Part shown: piece by piece, positions 24,111-35,300 of the stretch | How the letters are laid out: each line of letters starts with the position of its first letter | How positions within the stretch are numbered: the stretch's first letter is position 1 | Assembly: GCA_028023455.1 (NCBI GenBank) | Contig: JAQFVV010012477.1 | Coordinates: 1,173,501-1,237,500 of the forward strand | Origin: Epiperipatus broadwayi | Taxonomy: Eukaryota; Onychophora; Udeonychophora; Euonychophora; Peripatidae | Reading direction: 5' to 3' | Length of the DNA stretch: 64,000 bases | Program-made: the position numbers and the translations under genes | Notes under the pieces: generated by a model | The model's input: the letters and a program-made list of their open reading frames with translations, nothing else | The model's database searches: none | What the model was told of the DNA's origin: nothing

Positions 24111-26034
24111 CGCTGTTTGTATATATATATATATTGTAATGGTATGCACCCTCTCAACAAGATAAGTTAAGGCAATCGCATCTCACTATAGTCAGATTTA
24201 AGGTCTTCATATAGGATGCCATGAATGATGTGATTTAATTTTGATATAAAACTATATTTGTTCCCAATAACTAATTTATTATTAAAAAAAATTATTATAT
24301 CAAAACCACATCAAATCAACTTTCACCTTAATTAACTTTACCATTATGCTCAGATTTCGAACTCAGGAAAGTTTAACAATTTACTCTCTTCAGGGGTTCC
24401 TATCAATATTTTAAAGTAATATTAACAACAAATCTCACTAACTCTTTAAATCAAATAAAACAAAATTGAAGACTTCATTTAATATAAAAAACATAATTCT
24501 TTATTTAACAATTAAATAATTTAAATTTTACAATATATAAAAAAAAAATTTATATATCTACCTCCTTATATTAAAAATATAAATATTCTCTTTGCTTATG
24601 GTAGATATATTTTCTAAACCTATAACACTACGTGATTTTACAATGTATATAAAATATAAGTACCCTAATATTTAGACATTTATATTGACACTATTTTACA
24701 ATAATTGGGTTATACAAATAATAATCCAATCATTTGTATATAATACCTTCATTCATTAAAATGATTGTCTGTAATTTATATTTATTAATATAAAAATATA
24801 TACTTCACAGCAATGTTAATCATTTATTCATTTATCATACATTACTGTTATTAAACTATTTAGATTAGTATAAACAATGTAGTGTCATGTCATAGAAAAT
24901 AATAATATGTGGATTTAAAAATAATTTAATCTCTTACCTCTAAGTTCACATTATCCCTTTCCCAAATCAACATTTATTAACCGATATTTAAATTTTAATT
25001 AATCATAAATAAAAATTAAAATATTGTAAATTATTAATTCTTTCTTATTATTCATTTTTATAATAAAATGAATATGATGATAAAGAAAATTAAATTAACT
25101 TTTCCCAATTATAATTTTCAAAAATCTTAAATGGTATTTATAAAAGTTAATGTTCCTCGCGAATAAAAATCCTTCGAAGTCGCAGTTTTTTGATTCCTTC
25201 ATTGTTAAACATTAAAGAGAATAATATTAGGATATCCTAAGTTGACATTTAGTTTCCTCTTTATATTCATCTTCTTAATGCACAGTTCCTTTATTAACAA
25301 TTATAATTCCATTTTGAAGATCTATTTTTTTTATAATTTTAAGGCATTCAACAAACGATGTTATTCACACATATATATTTTATTAGGCAAGAGCATTTTA
25401 TCTATCCCATGATAAATTGGTGTTCTACACACTTTGCATTTTCTTTAAAATGTAAAGTACATTAAATTTGAATGAAGTTTTTATAAACATGTTTTTTTTT
25501 TTTAAAATGCTGTTCAGATTTTAAAATATGTAATTCAAACAATTTTTATAGAACATGAAAATATATTTAGATTACTTTCTTTGAACACATATAAGAAATT
25601 TTTTCTAATGAGTATAAAATTGTTCAAAATATAAACTTCAACTTACACTGTTCTTTGAAATCAAACATAGTAGAAGTTTTTAAGAGGATATAGCTGATAA
25701 AAATAGAATCCTTATTCTTCTAACAAAAAGAATAGAATTAATATATTATATCTTTCTCCATCAGCTTGCTGAAGCATATGCATTCACATTGTTGCAATAA
25801 CAATTCGATATTAAACACTAAGTTAATTTCATTTCCTTTAATTCCATAAACTGTGAACCCAGAGGTCATTTATTACCTTGTCAACGGTCTTTTGTCAACA
25901 ACGACTTTTTTCATTTTAAAGAATGAAAAATACTAACTTAATAAGTTATATATTTATTTTCATAAATATAATAATAATGCAAATATAATGTATACATATT
26001 GATTACATGTATGTATGAGTATATATATACTCTT

Positions 26035-26038
<4 letters not shown>
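24111..26038. other. AT-rich non-coding stretch
   Basis: Nothing classifiable. After a (TA)n tract at 24120-24134 the sequence 'tgtaatggtatgcacc' begins an unmatched segment of more mixed composition. Confidence 0.5.
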
Positions 26039-26039
<1 letters not shown>

Positions 26040-26068
<29 letters not shown>

Positions 26069-26700
26069 TGTGAGATGATAATCTGGACCAAATGATGAGT
26101 GCTGGTTCAGCACAAATATACTAGAAGTCATTTATCTTTTTCACAAGTAGGTGATCATATGTATCAATTGTATAAAATGGAGTGAATAGCTTTAGAGAGC
26201 TTGCAAATCTGAGTTCAAGTTCTTACTTATTACATTAAATTTAATATAAACAATATATTTGTATATAAGTATTATATATTTAAACTATATTATGCCCATC
26301 ACTCTTCTCTGTATTTATGGATATATTAAGATCCTATATGTGAGAGGCAGAGTGATTTAAAGTCAACACAGTTATAAAAACAATATTGGTATCAATAAGG
26401 GCTTCAAGCATTCCTTAATGTGATATTTAATAAAATGGATAGCTTAAGAGTTGGAGAGTGGAATAGATTAAAGTTTGTCCATTAGTGTTTGACAATTTGC
26501 TATCGTAGTATAAACCAAGCACTAATTGTACATAAGTGTGAGAGATGTTTATCAGAACCAAGTGAAGAGTACTAGTTCAGCTCAAAATATATATATTGGA
26601 GACCATTTACTTTTTTCTCATTATGTGGTATGTGTATTGGTTGTATAAATTGGAGTGAATATCTGTAGACTGAGTTCAAATCTTTTCTTATATATATATA
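26040..26700 (+). mobile_element. Retrozyme-like repeat, tandem copies D1 and D2
   Basis: Order: (TA)n, head D1 (26066-26150), tail, body (about 26290-26520), head D2 (26538-26620), tail to 26690. Equivalent cleavage positions are about 26121 and 26595, giving a unit of about 474 bp. Both cores are mutated (AUGAUGA in D1, GUGAAGA in D2; GAAA altered in both). This is a second tandem array of the same family in the opposite orientation to the 23.3-24.1 kb array. Confidence 0.6.
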
Positions 26701-27063
26701 TAACCATAATTAACTGTTATATACAGACTTCAAAAGAATGTTCAGTTAATTACATAACCTGCCTTAAATTTAAAAAATGGCAGTTAGGGAGAATTAAGTA
26801 ATTCACTGAAAGTATTTTGAAAGACTGTACATAATAGTTAATTAACATTATATTTATTATTTTTATTGTTAATACAATAGCACTTAATTAATAGTCATAT
26901 ATATATATATAATGATGTTCTTATTCGATGTCTGTATTTCTTTGAAGTTATATATATATATAATAAATTAAGTTTGATATTTGTATTTGTTCCACAATAT
27001 ATGTAATATACAAATCAATATATATATCAAAATACAGTAAAATTACATAAATTATATTATTTT

Positions 27064-27105
27064 TAGAAGTACTTTCGACTATACATTTTGTAGTTATCAA
27101 ATGTT
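27064..27105 (-). ncRNA. Hammerhead-like motif, Penelope terminus (left arm)
   Basis: On the minus strand it reads UUGAUAA (27094-27100), then a stem ending in UAUAGUC, then GAAA (complement of 27073-27076) and GUACUUC. It is the only copy of this family that keeps the canonical GAAA. Part of the 5' strand of stem II is deleted. Confidence 0.35.
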
Positions 27106-27177
27106 AAGATAACAGAATTGTGGAAAATCTGAATTGTATTGTTAAAGGTTGTCTTGTTTTGATTATTCAATGTTATA

Positions 27178-27222
27178 TAGTTGATAAAGACTACAAAATG
27201 TATAGTCAAAAGTACTTCTTTT
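27178..27222 (+). ncRNA. Hammerhead-like motif, Penelope terminus (right arm)
   Basis: UUGAUAA lies at 27181-27187 and stem II is gacta (27189-27193) with tagtc (27203-27207). AAAA is at 27208-27211 and then guacuuc follows. The core has U at position 3 and A at position 8, as in the other copies of this family. Confidence 0.35.
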
Positions 27223-27300
27223 ACTCTATTTTGATATATATATTGATTTGTATATTACATATATTGAACCGAGTTCGAATATGTACATTCGAAACACCGG

Positions 27301-28990
27301 CCTCTTAGGCAGAGAAGAATATACTCGGAGAGTATGTATGCCCAAATGATATATAAAATATATAACTAACATTACATTTCCAGGACATAACTTCTTCTCG
27401 GCTATTGAGTTCAACACCACGTTCAAAGCACTTTTTTGTTTGTGTATAAACACGGGCGCCAGCTATCTATTCAAAAAGAATAAACAATGCACTTTGAGCA
27501 ATGGCCACTAACTGAACGCCTAAATCCACGACTAGCTCAGCTGTTTGTAAACACTAATAGATTATACATAATTAGTAGTTAAAAGACTTGATAAAGAATT
27601 GTAAAAGGAATTTATAAAAAGAATTGTAAAAGAATTGATAAAAAGAATTGACCGACAAATAAAGTTTAATTTTAAAGACAATTTATTAACTAACATTTAC
27701 TAATTTTAAACATTTTATAATTCTAACAAAACACACGCATATTTTTTAAATTAACATTTCTAAACTAGTTTAAATATTCTCGTATATTTTAATAATAGAA
27801 CACTGGTATTTATCTAATTTAACTGATAACACTGATCTAATGATGACGCACATATTAACTCATATAGCATTCACAAATATAATAATAAAGCATTAATAGT
27901 GTTTGAAACTTAAACACATATATCAATAGTTCATTTTATGTATGATATAGAGTTCATATAATTAGACTCTTGGAGGATTCGCACGAATTAATGCAATGCA
28001 ATGGCTATTACAGTATAAACTAAAATAAGCAAATGTTTTACCTAGGATTTTGAACAAAGATTTAGAACTTTGTTTTCTTCTTGTTTTTTGCTTCTTCCAG
28101 TATGAATGGTTCCAGTATGAATGCTTCCAGCCAGCTGGGACGTTTCCTTGATGAGTTTCCTTATTATTCACGATTATTACTATTGGAGACAATTAGATAT
28201 TTACAGAGATTTTTTAAGTTGTTAAGTTGACATTACTTCACGGGCAGATCTTGCTGTTTTCATCAGACATAGGCTATGGAGAAAAACGTGCGTTCCCAAA
28301 ATCTTCTCAGCACTGCATTTTGTTTCTGAATACCATTAACTTAACTGACTCAATTAATTTCTGAACTCAATTCGCTCAATTAATTTGTGAACTGACTTGA
28401 ACTATTGTCTCAACTGATTGTCCGATAAAATATTCAGTATTTATACTGATGACGTGTTGTCCCTTTCATATCCTCCGGCAAATATCTGTTGTCGAAATTC
28501 TTTAGCAATTAATCCTTTGATAAACGTGTTTTGGAAGATTCTTTCATTAGTAATAGCCATGCAGAAATGTTGTTTTATATTTTAATTAATTAATAGCCAT
28601 TGCCGTGTTTTTTAATGATAATCTTCTTTAACTTCCATTTATTTATAATAACATTTATTACGCATACATTTATTCTATTATTTCTTTAATTAAACTTGAA
28701 TGAAAAGAGATTTGTATGTTTTAACTTTTTAAATTATATTTTTACGAATACTAATAAAAACTCTTTACTTCCTTTTATAACCCTTAGTTTAATTTCTCTA
28801 ACGAAACACCCCTCTCCCCTTCTGATTAATTGATTGTAGCTCTTATTTCAGAAATTAATGATAGAAAACTATTTGATTCTTATCTTTTTCAAAAACAAGC
28901 TGCAATAAACTCAACATTTAATTTTATGTTTCTCTTTTATGAAAAATTACTTTAATAATTTTTTTTAGATAAATTATATGTGCCTATATC
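27301..28990. other. Unclassified stretch of mixed composition with small tandem repeats
   Basis: No gene is recognised. It includes short imperfect tandem repeats at 27589-27652 (aaaagaattg units), 28093-28135 (ttccagtatgaatg units) and 28362-28415 (ctcaattaatttctgaa units), and more GC-rich patches near 27450 and 28300. It could be a decayed LTR or another non-coding repeat; no second copy was seen in the window. Confidence 0.4.
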
Positions 28991-29077
28991 AATATAGGTA
29001 CAATATATAATCTTGTAATTAAATATTAATAAATATAGTAACGAAATATATATAAAGACAACATTGAAAAACCTTTA

Positions 29078-29128
29078 TCCACTTAGGAGCACTTTTGACT
29101 ATCTTCATAGTCTTTGTCAACTAAAATT
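29078..29128 (-). ncRNA. Hammerhead-like motif, Penelope terminus (left arm of 29-kb copy)
   Basis: Minus strand: UUGACAA (29114-29120), then stem II gactat/atagtc closed by a gaag loop (29097-29112). AAAA (29093-29096) follows, then agugcuc, then cuaag, which pairs with uuuag upstream of the core as stem I. Compared with the canonical core, C3 is U and G8 is A, a change that would keep the 3-8 base pair. One extra A precedes stem II. Confidence 0.45.
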
Positions 29129-29254
29129 TTCAAAGGCTAACCTTCCCACAATTCTGTGATTTTAACATTTGCTCTCTGTCTGTTTATTAATATTCAATTA
29201 CAAGATTACACACACACATATATATATATATATTATGATTCCATGTCTGTATTT

Positions 29255-29406
29255 TTAAAGCAATATAACAGTGTAAAAATATTGCAAATTGAAAAAAATA
29301 ACAATAAAAGAAAAATAAAAGAAACTATGCTAATTTACAAATATAAACATGATTTAATTATCAGGCAAGCAGCAAACGTTAAGATCATGGAATTTTGGGA
29401 AAGTTA
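29255..29406 (+). pseudogene. Penelope-like ORF, C-terminal remnant
   Basis: It encodes VKILQIEKNNNKRKIKET followed by LIYKYKHDLIIRQ, closely matching the tail of the 39-kb copy (IKILETERNNNKRKIKEA, LIYKYKQDLINRQ). This is the stretch after the GIY-YIG domain. RT and nuclease are absent. An upstream AC/AT tract probably replaced sequence. Confidence 0.65.
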
Positions 29407-29415
29407 GCATTTCAA

Positions 29416-29464
29416 AGCTTTAGTTGACACAGATTACTGGGATAATCAAAAGTGCTCCTAAGTG
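29416..29464 (+). ncRNA. Hammerhead-like motif, Penelope terminus (right arm of 29-kb copy)
   Basis: UUGACAC lies at 29424-29430, stem II is gatta (29432-29436) with taatc (29443-29447), and AAAA is at 29448-29451, followed by gugcuc and cuaag. Against the left arm, the third pair of stem II has changed from C-G to U-A on both sides, a compensatory change that supports selection on the fold. Confidence 0.45.
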
Positions 29465-29522
29465 GATAAAATATTTTTTAATTATTTAGTTACTGTATTT
29501 ATAAATATTGAGTTATATAATT

Positions 29523-29564
<42 letters not shown>
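29523..29564 (+). repeat. (AC)n(AT)n microsatellite
   Basis: 12 AC dinucleotides run directly into (AT)n, at the junction between the Penelope terminus and the RTE 3' end. Confidence 0.9.
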
Positions 29565-29573
29565 CATTGTCAG

Positions 29574-31784
29574 TTATTATCAATCCACTGTATGATAAAG
29601 ATCTCCCCAAGTTCAATGCAGCTTCTCTAATCTTTAGCTTCTCTTCTCCAAATCACCCCTGCACACTTTCTTATTTCATTCATCCATCTCACATGTTGTC
29701 TCTTTTTGGGTCTTTTATAATCTCTTAGAATCCAGTTTAAGATTTCAATTGTCCATCTGTTATCATCTCTTCTCATAATATGTCTAGCCCAACTCCACTG
29801 CAGTTTTTTAATTTTTTCAATGAGGTAGTAACACCTGTTTGTTCTCTTACCCATATATTGTGTTTTCGATCTCATCTTGTTACTCCTAACATGCATCTCT
29901 TCATACTTTTTTGAGTGGTCCAAAGTCTCTGTATTGCTCTTTTATTGTGTCTAAGTCTCAGATCCTTAAGTAAGAACTGTCAAAACATATTTATTAAACC
30001 ACCATTTTCAAACACATAGGCATTTTCCTTTTAGTATTAAGTTATTTCTAATAAAAGCCCTCCAACCCAAGTTTAATTCTATGATTAATTTCATCCATTA
30101 TGCTTCCATCTGTAGGAAGAATCTGACCAAGATATTTGTAGTTGTTAACTTGTTCCAACCCATCATAATCAAACTTTATTTTCATTTTTTGAAAAAATCC
30201 ATTAAACATTACTTTAGTATTTTTAACATTTATCTTTAGTCCTGCTTTCTTACTTTCATCTGATAACCCTTGCGACATTTCCTGAAGTTCTAAAGCATTA
30301 TTTGCAAAAACAACTACACCATCTTCAAAATCTAAATGACTTCAATAATCTCCATTTACTTTACCTTCTTTAGCTTCCCATTTTAATCTACAAAATATTT
30401 CTTGCAGCACTGCTGTAAAAGGTTTTGGAGATATGGAGTTACCCTGTCTTTCACCCTTCTCAATGTTGATTTTTCTAGTATCATTATGTGATATAACTGT
30501 TGCTGTTGCATTTTTATAAATATTTTTCAGAATATAACAATATCCTGAATCTATACCTTGATGATCCTATGCTTTAATCACTGAAGAAATGCTTATAGAA
30601 TCAAATGCCTTTTCATAATCTACAAATCCAAAGCATACTGGCAACTCATATTTATTGGTCTTTTCTATAAGTTCTCTCAATACTTGGATTTGATCTACTG
30701 TACTAAAACCAGCCTTAAATCCAGCTTGTTCTCTTGGCTGGTGAAAATCCAATGTTCTCCACAGATGAGTTGTAATTATCTTGGTAAAAATTTTGTGTAA
30801 AACTGATAAAAGATTGATAGGTCTGTAATTTCTAATATCATTTTTATCACCTTTTTAAAATATTATTATTATTATTACATTCTTTCAATCATACAGTACA
30901 TCTTTATCATTTAGACATTTTGTATATAACTTTGATAAAAAAAATTATATTTCTTCATCTGCTTCTTTTAATATATCAATTATAATTCTATCATTACCTG
31001 GAGCTTTTCCTTTCTTTATAAATTTAATTGCATGTATTACTTCTTCATTTAAAATTCTGGGTAATTCAGAAGATATATCAGATGTAGGAGGTACTTGCTC
31101 TTTATGACTATATAATTCTTGATAGAAATCTTCTATCCATTTCATGATGACTTCTCTCTTTTTAGAAATAGTTCCATCTTTTTTTTCTTATTGCACATAT
31201 AAATTTCCTACCAATACCAAAATGTTGTTTTACATTCTTGAGACTTTTATTCTCTTCTACAGCTTTCCTTAATAAATTCATAATTATACTTTCTTATATC
31301 ACTATGTATCATTTTTGTATATCTTCATATTCCTTCTTTTCTTCATAAATTCTCTAGTCGCGGTGGAAATTTTATTGGTGAATTGCTGCACTTTCCTAAA
31401 AGCTATTTTTAATGCAGTTTTTAAAATTGTATCAATTATTTTCTTATTAATTTCATTCAAATCTGAATTCTGTTCAAAATCTGCTAATACTTGAAACTGA
31501 TTTGCAAGTTCTAATTTAAATTCATTAGAATGTTTCTGAAGGTTAGGAATTTCAACTGTAAATATTGTTTTTCTTAATAATTTTTGTCTCTCTAGTTTAG
31601 CATTAACACATATCTTACATTTTGCTAATCGATGATCATTTCCTATATTAAAGTTATTAAGAACATTACAATCTTGAAATGTATATATATATATTCTGTT
31701 AGTCAAAATATAATCCAATTCTGCTGTACCTACATTTGGATGCTTCCATGTCCATTTTTTTGTAATATATATATATATTGGCAA
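29574..31784 (-). pseudogene. RTE-type LINE ORF2 (endonuclease C-terminus and reverse transcriptase), degraded
   Basis: The minus strand runs through a nuclease end with KKWTWKHPN, ELDYILTN and GNDHRLAKCKI (SDHR-type motif, Ser replaced by Asn) at 31784-31302. Next are KGKAPGNDRI (31000), REQAGFKAGFSTVDQIQVL and GFVDYEKAFDSI (motif A, 30640), and RQGNSISPKPF (motif B, near 30450). The FADD catalytic motif has become FEDG-like near 30330. Then follow AGLKINVKNTKVM, YKYLGQILPTDGS (30130), and WARHIMRRDDNRW with RPKKRQHVRWMNEIRK (29660-29830). The block order and wording are those of RTE-clade elements. It is inactive: several stops and frameshifts, short (TA)n and (ATT)n interruptions, and the lost catalytic Asp. 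The 5' part is cut where the neighbouring Penelope copy begins. Confidence 0.8.
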
Positions 31785-33330
31785 TCTGTTACAAGAGGTC
31801 TTAAGATTTGGGGGAATTACTATTGCTTCATCTTTTTATTTTGTAGATAGAATTAAAAATATAGTGATTGGTGAAAGTGATATCATATCTTCATTAGATC
31901 TAACAGAAATGTATGATTCTATTCATTGAGATTTCATAAAAATAAGTGAACATGAATTAAAAAATAATGTTTTTTTTAAATACATTATAAAATTTGTTAT
32001 AAGTCCTTTAAAATCTTTTGATGATAACATTGTTGCATTTTTTAAAGATGGACGTTATAAAATGTCTAATGTTTGACCTATGGATTTGCTTGTTGTGGCA
32101 TACAGTTGCAATTTTGTTTTGTCTACATATGAGAGTAGTATTTTAGATGTGGGTACTTTTAAGGATATTAACATTTACAAAAGATATGTGGATGATGTTT
32201 TTGTTTGTGGAAATACCAATAGTATAAATTTGTTTGTAGAGAAGTTATATAATTGGCATGACTTGAAATGAACTATTGAAAAAGAACAGGACAAAAGTAT
32301 TAATTATTTGGATTTATTTATTTCAAGAGACAACAATATGTTAAGTTATAAATAAATAATCAAACTTTGCAAAAAAGAGGATATATAAATTGTAAATTAA
32401 AAGTACCAATTATATATAAGGTGGCAAGTTTTAAATCTTTTTTTTTTGTTTTATAATAAAAAATTATGTCATTACCAGTGTGATAAATTTTAAAAAAATA
32501 TTGAGATATTTGCCAAAGAATTTCTTGAAGATTGAACAGATTAACAATACTTTATTTCAATTTTTAAAAAAAGTTATATTGATTTAAGGGATATTGATGA
32601 TAAAAAATATTTTAAATGCTCAAGTGAGTTTTTTAAGGATATATGTAAGGATATCAAAATAAGAGTCCTAGATCACATGACCCTATACTCTTAAGCTTGT
32701 AAGTTATAAACAATGAGGATTGCCAATTTCTCAACAAGCATTTAAAATAACTCTGTCAGGACTCCTCCATCTCAACCTCTGACTATGGTTTCATGCTCTG
32801 GCACTCCTCAGAGAGGTGCTAGGATAGTTTAGACACTAGATCTAAAGACACTAACACAAAGCCAGCATTTAACTAAAAGTTATCTATTGAGTATTTATAT
32901 GTAAGGATGTGTTTTATGTTTCATTCTGTGTTACAAATAAATTTAATAAGTTAATGAATAACCCTAAAAATATCATATCTGTCAAACAGAAAATAATGTT
33001 GTGTATCAAATTTTTTGTAGATGTATGGTTATATATGTGAATCGAGGTAAAATACTGAAAAAAATTAAAGGAGCATGAATTGTTATTCAAGTTTGTGAAA
33101 AGTAAAAATAATAATGAATAATGACTACTTCAGTTTTCTTGGATTATGAAAGAACATGTAGATATAAATTTAAGTTTGATCTTGAAAGTGTTAACATTTT
33201 TCATGAATAGAAAAATCTATTATTAAGGATGCAATTTTAATAAATAAAATGAATATATTTAATAGACAAGGTGCTTTTGGAATACATGGAATTTAGAGTT
33301 GATGATGTTTGTTTTCCTTATGTTTTTTAA
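31785..33330 (+). pseudogene. Penelope-like element, RT to C-terminus, degraded
   Basis: Translated blocks: SSLDLTEMYDSI (RT motif A, near 31900), NINIYKRYVDDVF-type motif C (YVDD, 32185), IEKEQDKSINYLDLFISRDN (32275-32335), and VPIIYKVASF near 32400. The latter matches VPMSYKMAGLKF in the 39-kb copy. A GIY-YIG remnant (YVNRGK) lies near 33035. The end to about 33330 follows the C-terminal tail pattern with many stops. Start is set where the RTE homology ends at a (TA)n tract (31769-31780). The YVDD motif and the NYLDL block separate it from LINE reverse transcriptases. Confidence 0.7.
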
Positions 33331-34929
33331 AATAATGTATTTTCAGGGATAAATAAAATATTAGTTTTTCTGCCAATACTTCTAAAATTGTTTGCATCAA
33401 TGGACTTTCAAATTGTTGTTTATTTAAAGAAGCTATTTATGTCAAAATATAATCGAATTTTCTATATCTATTGCTTTAAATTATCTATTTTTAAATTATT
33501 AAAAATTGCATATATTTTTAATCTATTATTTATAGATGTACATTTCTCTCTCTCTCTCTCTTTTTTTATATATGAACAATGAATATTTGGTTGTGAATAG
33601 ATATTTGTTTTAATTTAACATTTGATTTGAGCACGGTTTACATATATAATATAATTAAATTCACATTTAAAACTTTGATTTAGTTTTTGTTTTCATATTT
33701 TTTTAAATTAATAATTTAATTAATCTTTTAATGAAAAGCAACCAATGGAAAATAATGAATTGGAAGCTTGTAAATTTAAAACTTTTATTTTTCTCGCGAG
33801 TGTTTATTTTTATTTTTACAATTACTGATTTATTCTTATAATATACATATAATACACACATGCCTATTACAAAATTTAATTTATATGTTACTCGATATAT
33901 TAAATAACGAACAAAAGAAATTAACAAAAAAGTATACTATCCAATATGCATCTCAACTTAATGTTTGTGTACATATTGTAAGAATCCAGTCCTCCTTCGC
34001 TCTTACTTTCAGTAATATCTTAGGAAATCACTGTGTTTCCACGGAACATAGAAGATAATTTAAATTAACGTTTTACCCAATTTTTTTTCCTATACCAAAA
34101 CATTGTTTATTAAAATGATGTCCTCTAAAAAATATGAAATTATTAGTTAAAATAAATATAATAATAATTAAAGTTATTTAAATTTTTTCTGTTTTTCTCT
34201 TCTCTCAGATGACTTCATTCACTCCTCATTATTCTTTCATGTCTATTCATGTTACTAATCATTATTACACCAACTTAGATCAGAGTCGCATAAAACTACT
34301 ACATGATATTACAATCAATTGTAGCGATGTCAAAGACAATATAAATATAATACTAATATAATTGATTTATTTTATAAATTATTTACAAATGAATCGATTT
34401 GTTTACATTATTACAAATTTCCCATTAGTAAATTTATTTATTCTTGCTTTCTTAATTTGCATATGCTTATTTACTTTACATTAAACTCAACTTTCTGTAT
34501 AAATTCAATTCGATTATTACTCTTTAATAATTATTAAATTCTGATTAACATATTTTTAATTGTAATCTACTGTTTTATTTCTTAAGTGTAATTATTTATT
34601 GTTTTGAGTTTAATGTCAGAGATATGTGTATGATGAATCATGTATCATATGGTTTATATGAATACTTTTTGACACTTGTGATTTCCAAATCTTAAAGATA
34701 TCTCAATATTTATGCATGAACCCATACTTTTGGATCTTGATCAACTGAATGATTAACCATTTTAAAAATAAATTTTATTTAAAAGGTTTTATCAATTTTT
34801 TTGTTAAATTATATTCATTTTAGAAAATCATATTTTAATGTCATTAAAAATATTTTTCTATTTGAAAATATAATACTGTTCACAATTTATGAATCTAAAT
34901 TTAATTGTGTCTGTATCAGAATAAATATT
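33331..34929. other. AT-rich non-coding stretch
   Basis: Nothing recognised. A (CT)n run occurs at 33546-33561. Confidence 0.5.
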
Positions 34930-35300
34930 TGAAATACAGGCACTCTTCACATATTTGGATCATAATTGAAAATATAGGGCATTTAAATTCAGACTTTCAA
35001 GTACCCATCAAATATTCACACTTTCTCATACCTCTGATACACATGGCCACACACATGTAGAAAAGATAAATAATCACCAATATACATATTTCATGCTGAA
35101 CCAGCACTCATCAGTTAGTCCAGATTATCATCTCCCACACATATATATAATCAGTGTTCAGTTTATATGAAGATAGAAAATCTTCATACTTTAATGGATA
35201 GGCCTTAATCTACTCCAATCTCCACTCTTCAGCCATCCATACCACTGAAAATCTGATGATTAAATGCCCAAATCCCATGCTGATGCCAATATTATTGTCA
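34930..35300 (-). mobile_element. Retrozyme-like repeat, copy E (best preserved)
   Basis: On the minus strand the body (35300-35160) contains the same phrases as copy A (atggatggctgaagagt, tataaactga-cactgattata). A (TA)n tract, the intact hammerhead head (35134-35064) and a tail to about 34930 follow. Similarity to copy A over more than 300 bp at 33 kb distance and opposite strand shows a dispersed family. No coding capacity. Confidence 0.65.
35064..35134 (-). ncRNA. Hammerhead ribozyme, type I, fully paired (copy E)
   Basis: Minus-strand order: distal stem I GAUAAUC, bulge UGG, proximal stem I ACUAA, core CUGAUGA, stem II UGCUG/CAGCA with GUU loop (closed by G-U). Then come GAAA, helix III AU/AU with AUGU loop, cleavage triplet AUA, UUGGU (pairs with ACUAA, one G-U pair), and GAUUAU (pairs with AUAAUC). 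Predicted cleavage is between 35081 and 35080. Every conserved core position is present, and both halves of stem I pair around an internal bulge, as expected for a natural type I hammerhead with tertiary contacts. Such ribozymes process tandem transcripts into unit-length or circular RNA. Confidence 0.8.

Larger units (their letters stand above)
26805..27300. mobile_element. Penelope-family terminal region, inverted pair (foldback)
   Basis: The sequence from about 26994 to 27100 is the near-perfect inverse of about 27176 to 27268 ('atattgatttgtatattacat' in one arm, its complement in the other). The about 75-bp loop holds the Penelope 3'-end sequence (gttaagataacagaattgtgg, compare gttaagatcatggaatttt at 29379). 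Upstream, 26805-26890 resembles 38995-39060 next to another Penelope copy. So this is a pair of Penelope termini in inverted orientation with little left between them. Confidence 0.55.
29010..29525 (+). mobile_element. Penelope-like element 3' end flanked by inverted terminal copies
   Basis: The arm 29014-29128 (minus sense) and the arm 29416-29522 (plus sense) are reverse complements, with 'gtgctcctaagtggataaa' identical in both. Between them lies the C-terminal tail of a Penelope-like ORF. Penelope elements often carry terminal repeats in inverted or tandem arrangement, which fits. Only a few hundred bases of the element remain. Confidence 0.6.

Noticed and set aside
31632-31850. Plus-strand ORF of 72 codons spanning the RTE/Penelope junction
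   Set aside because: It is antisense to the RTE endonuclease in its first half and enters Penelope sequence in its second, so it is not a single gene.
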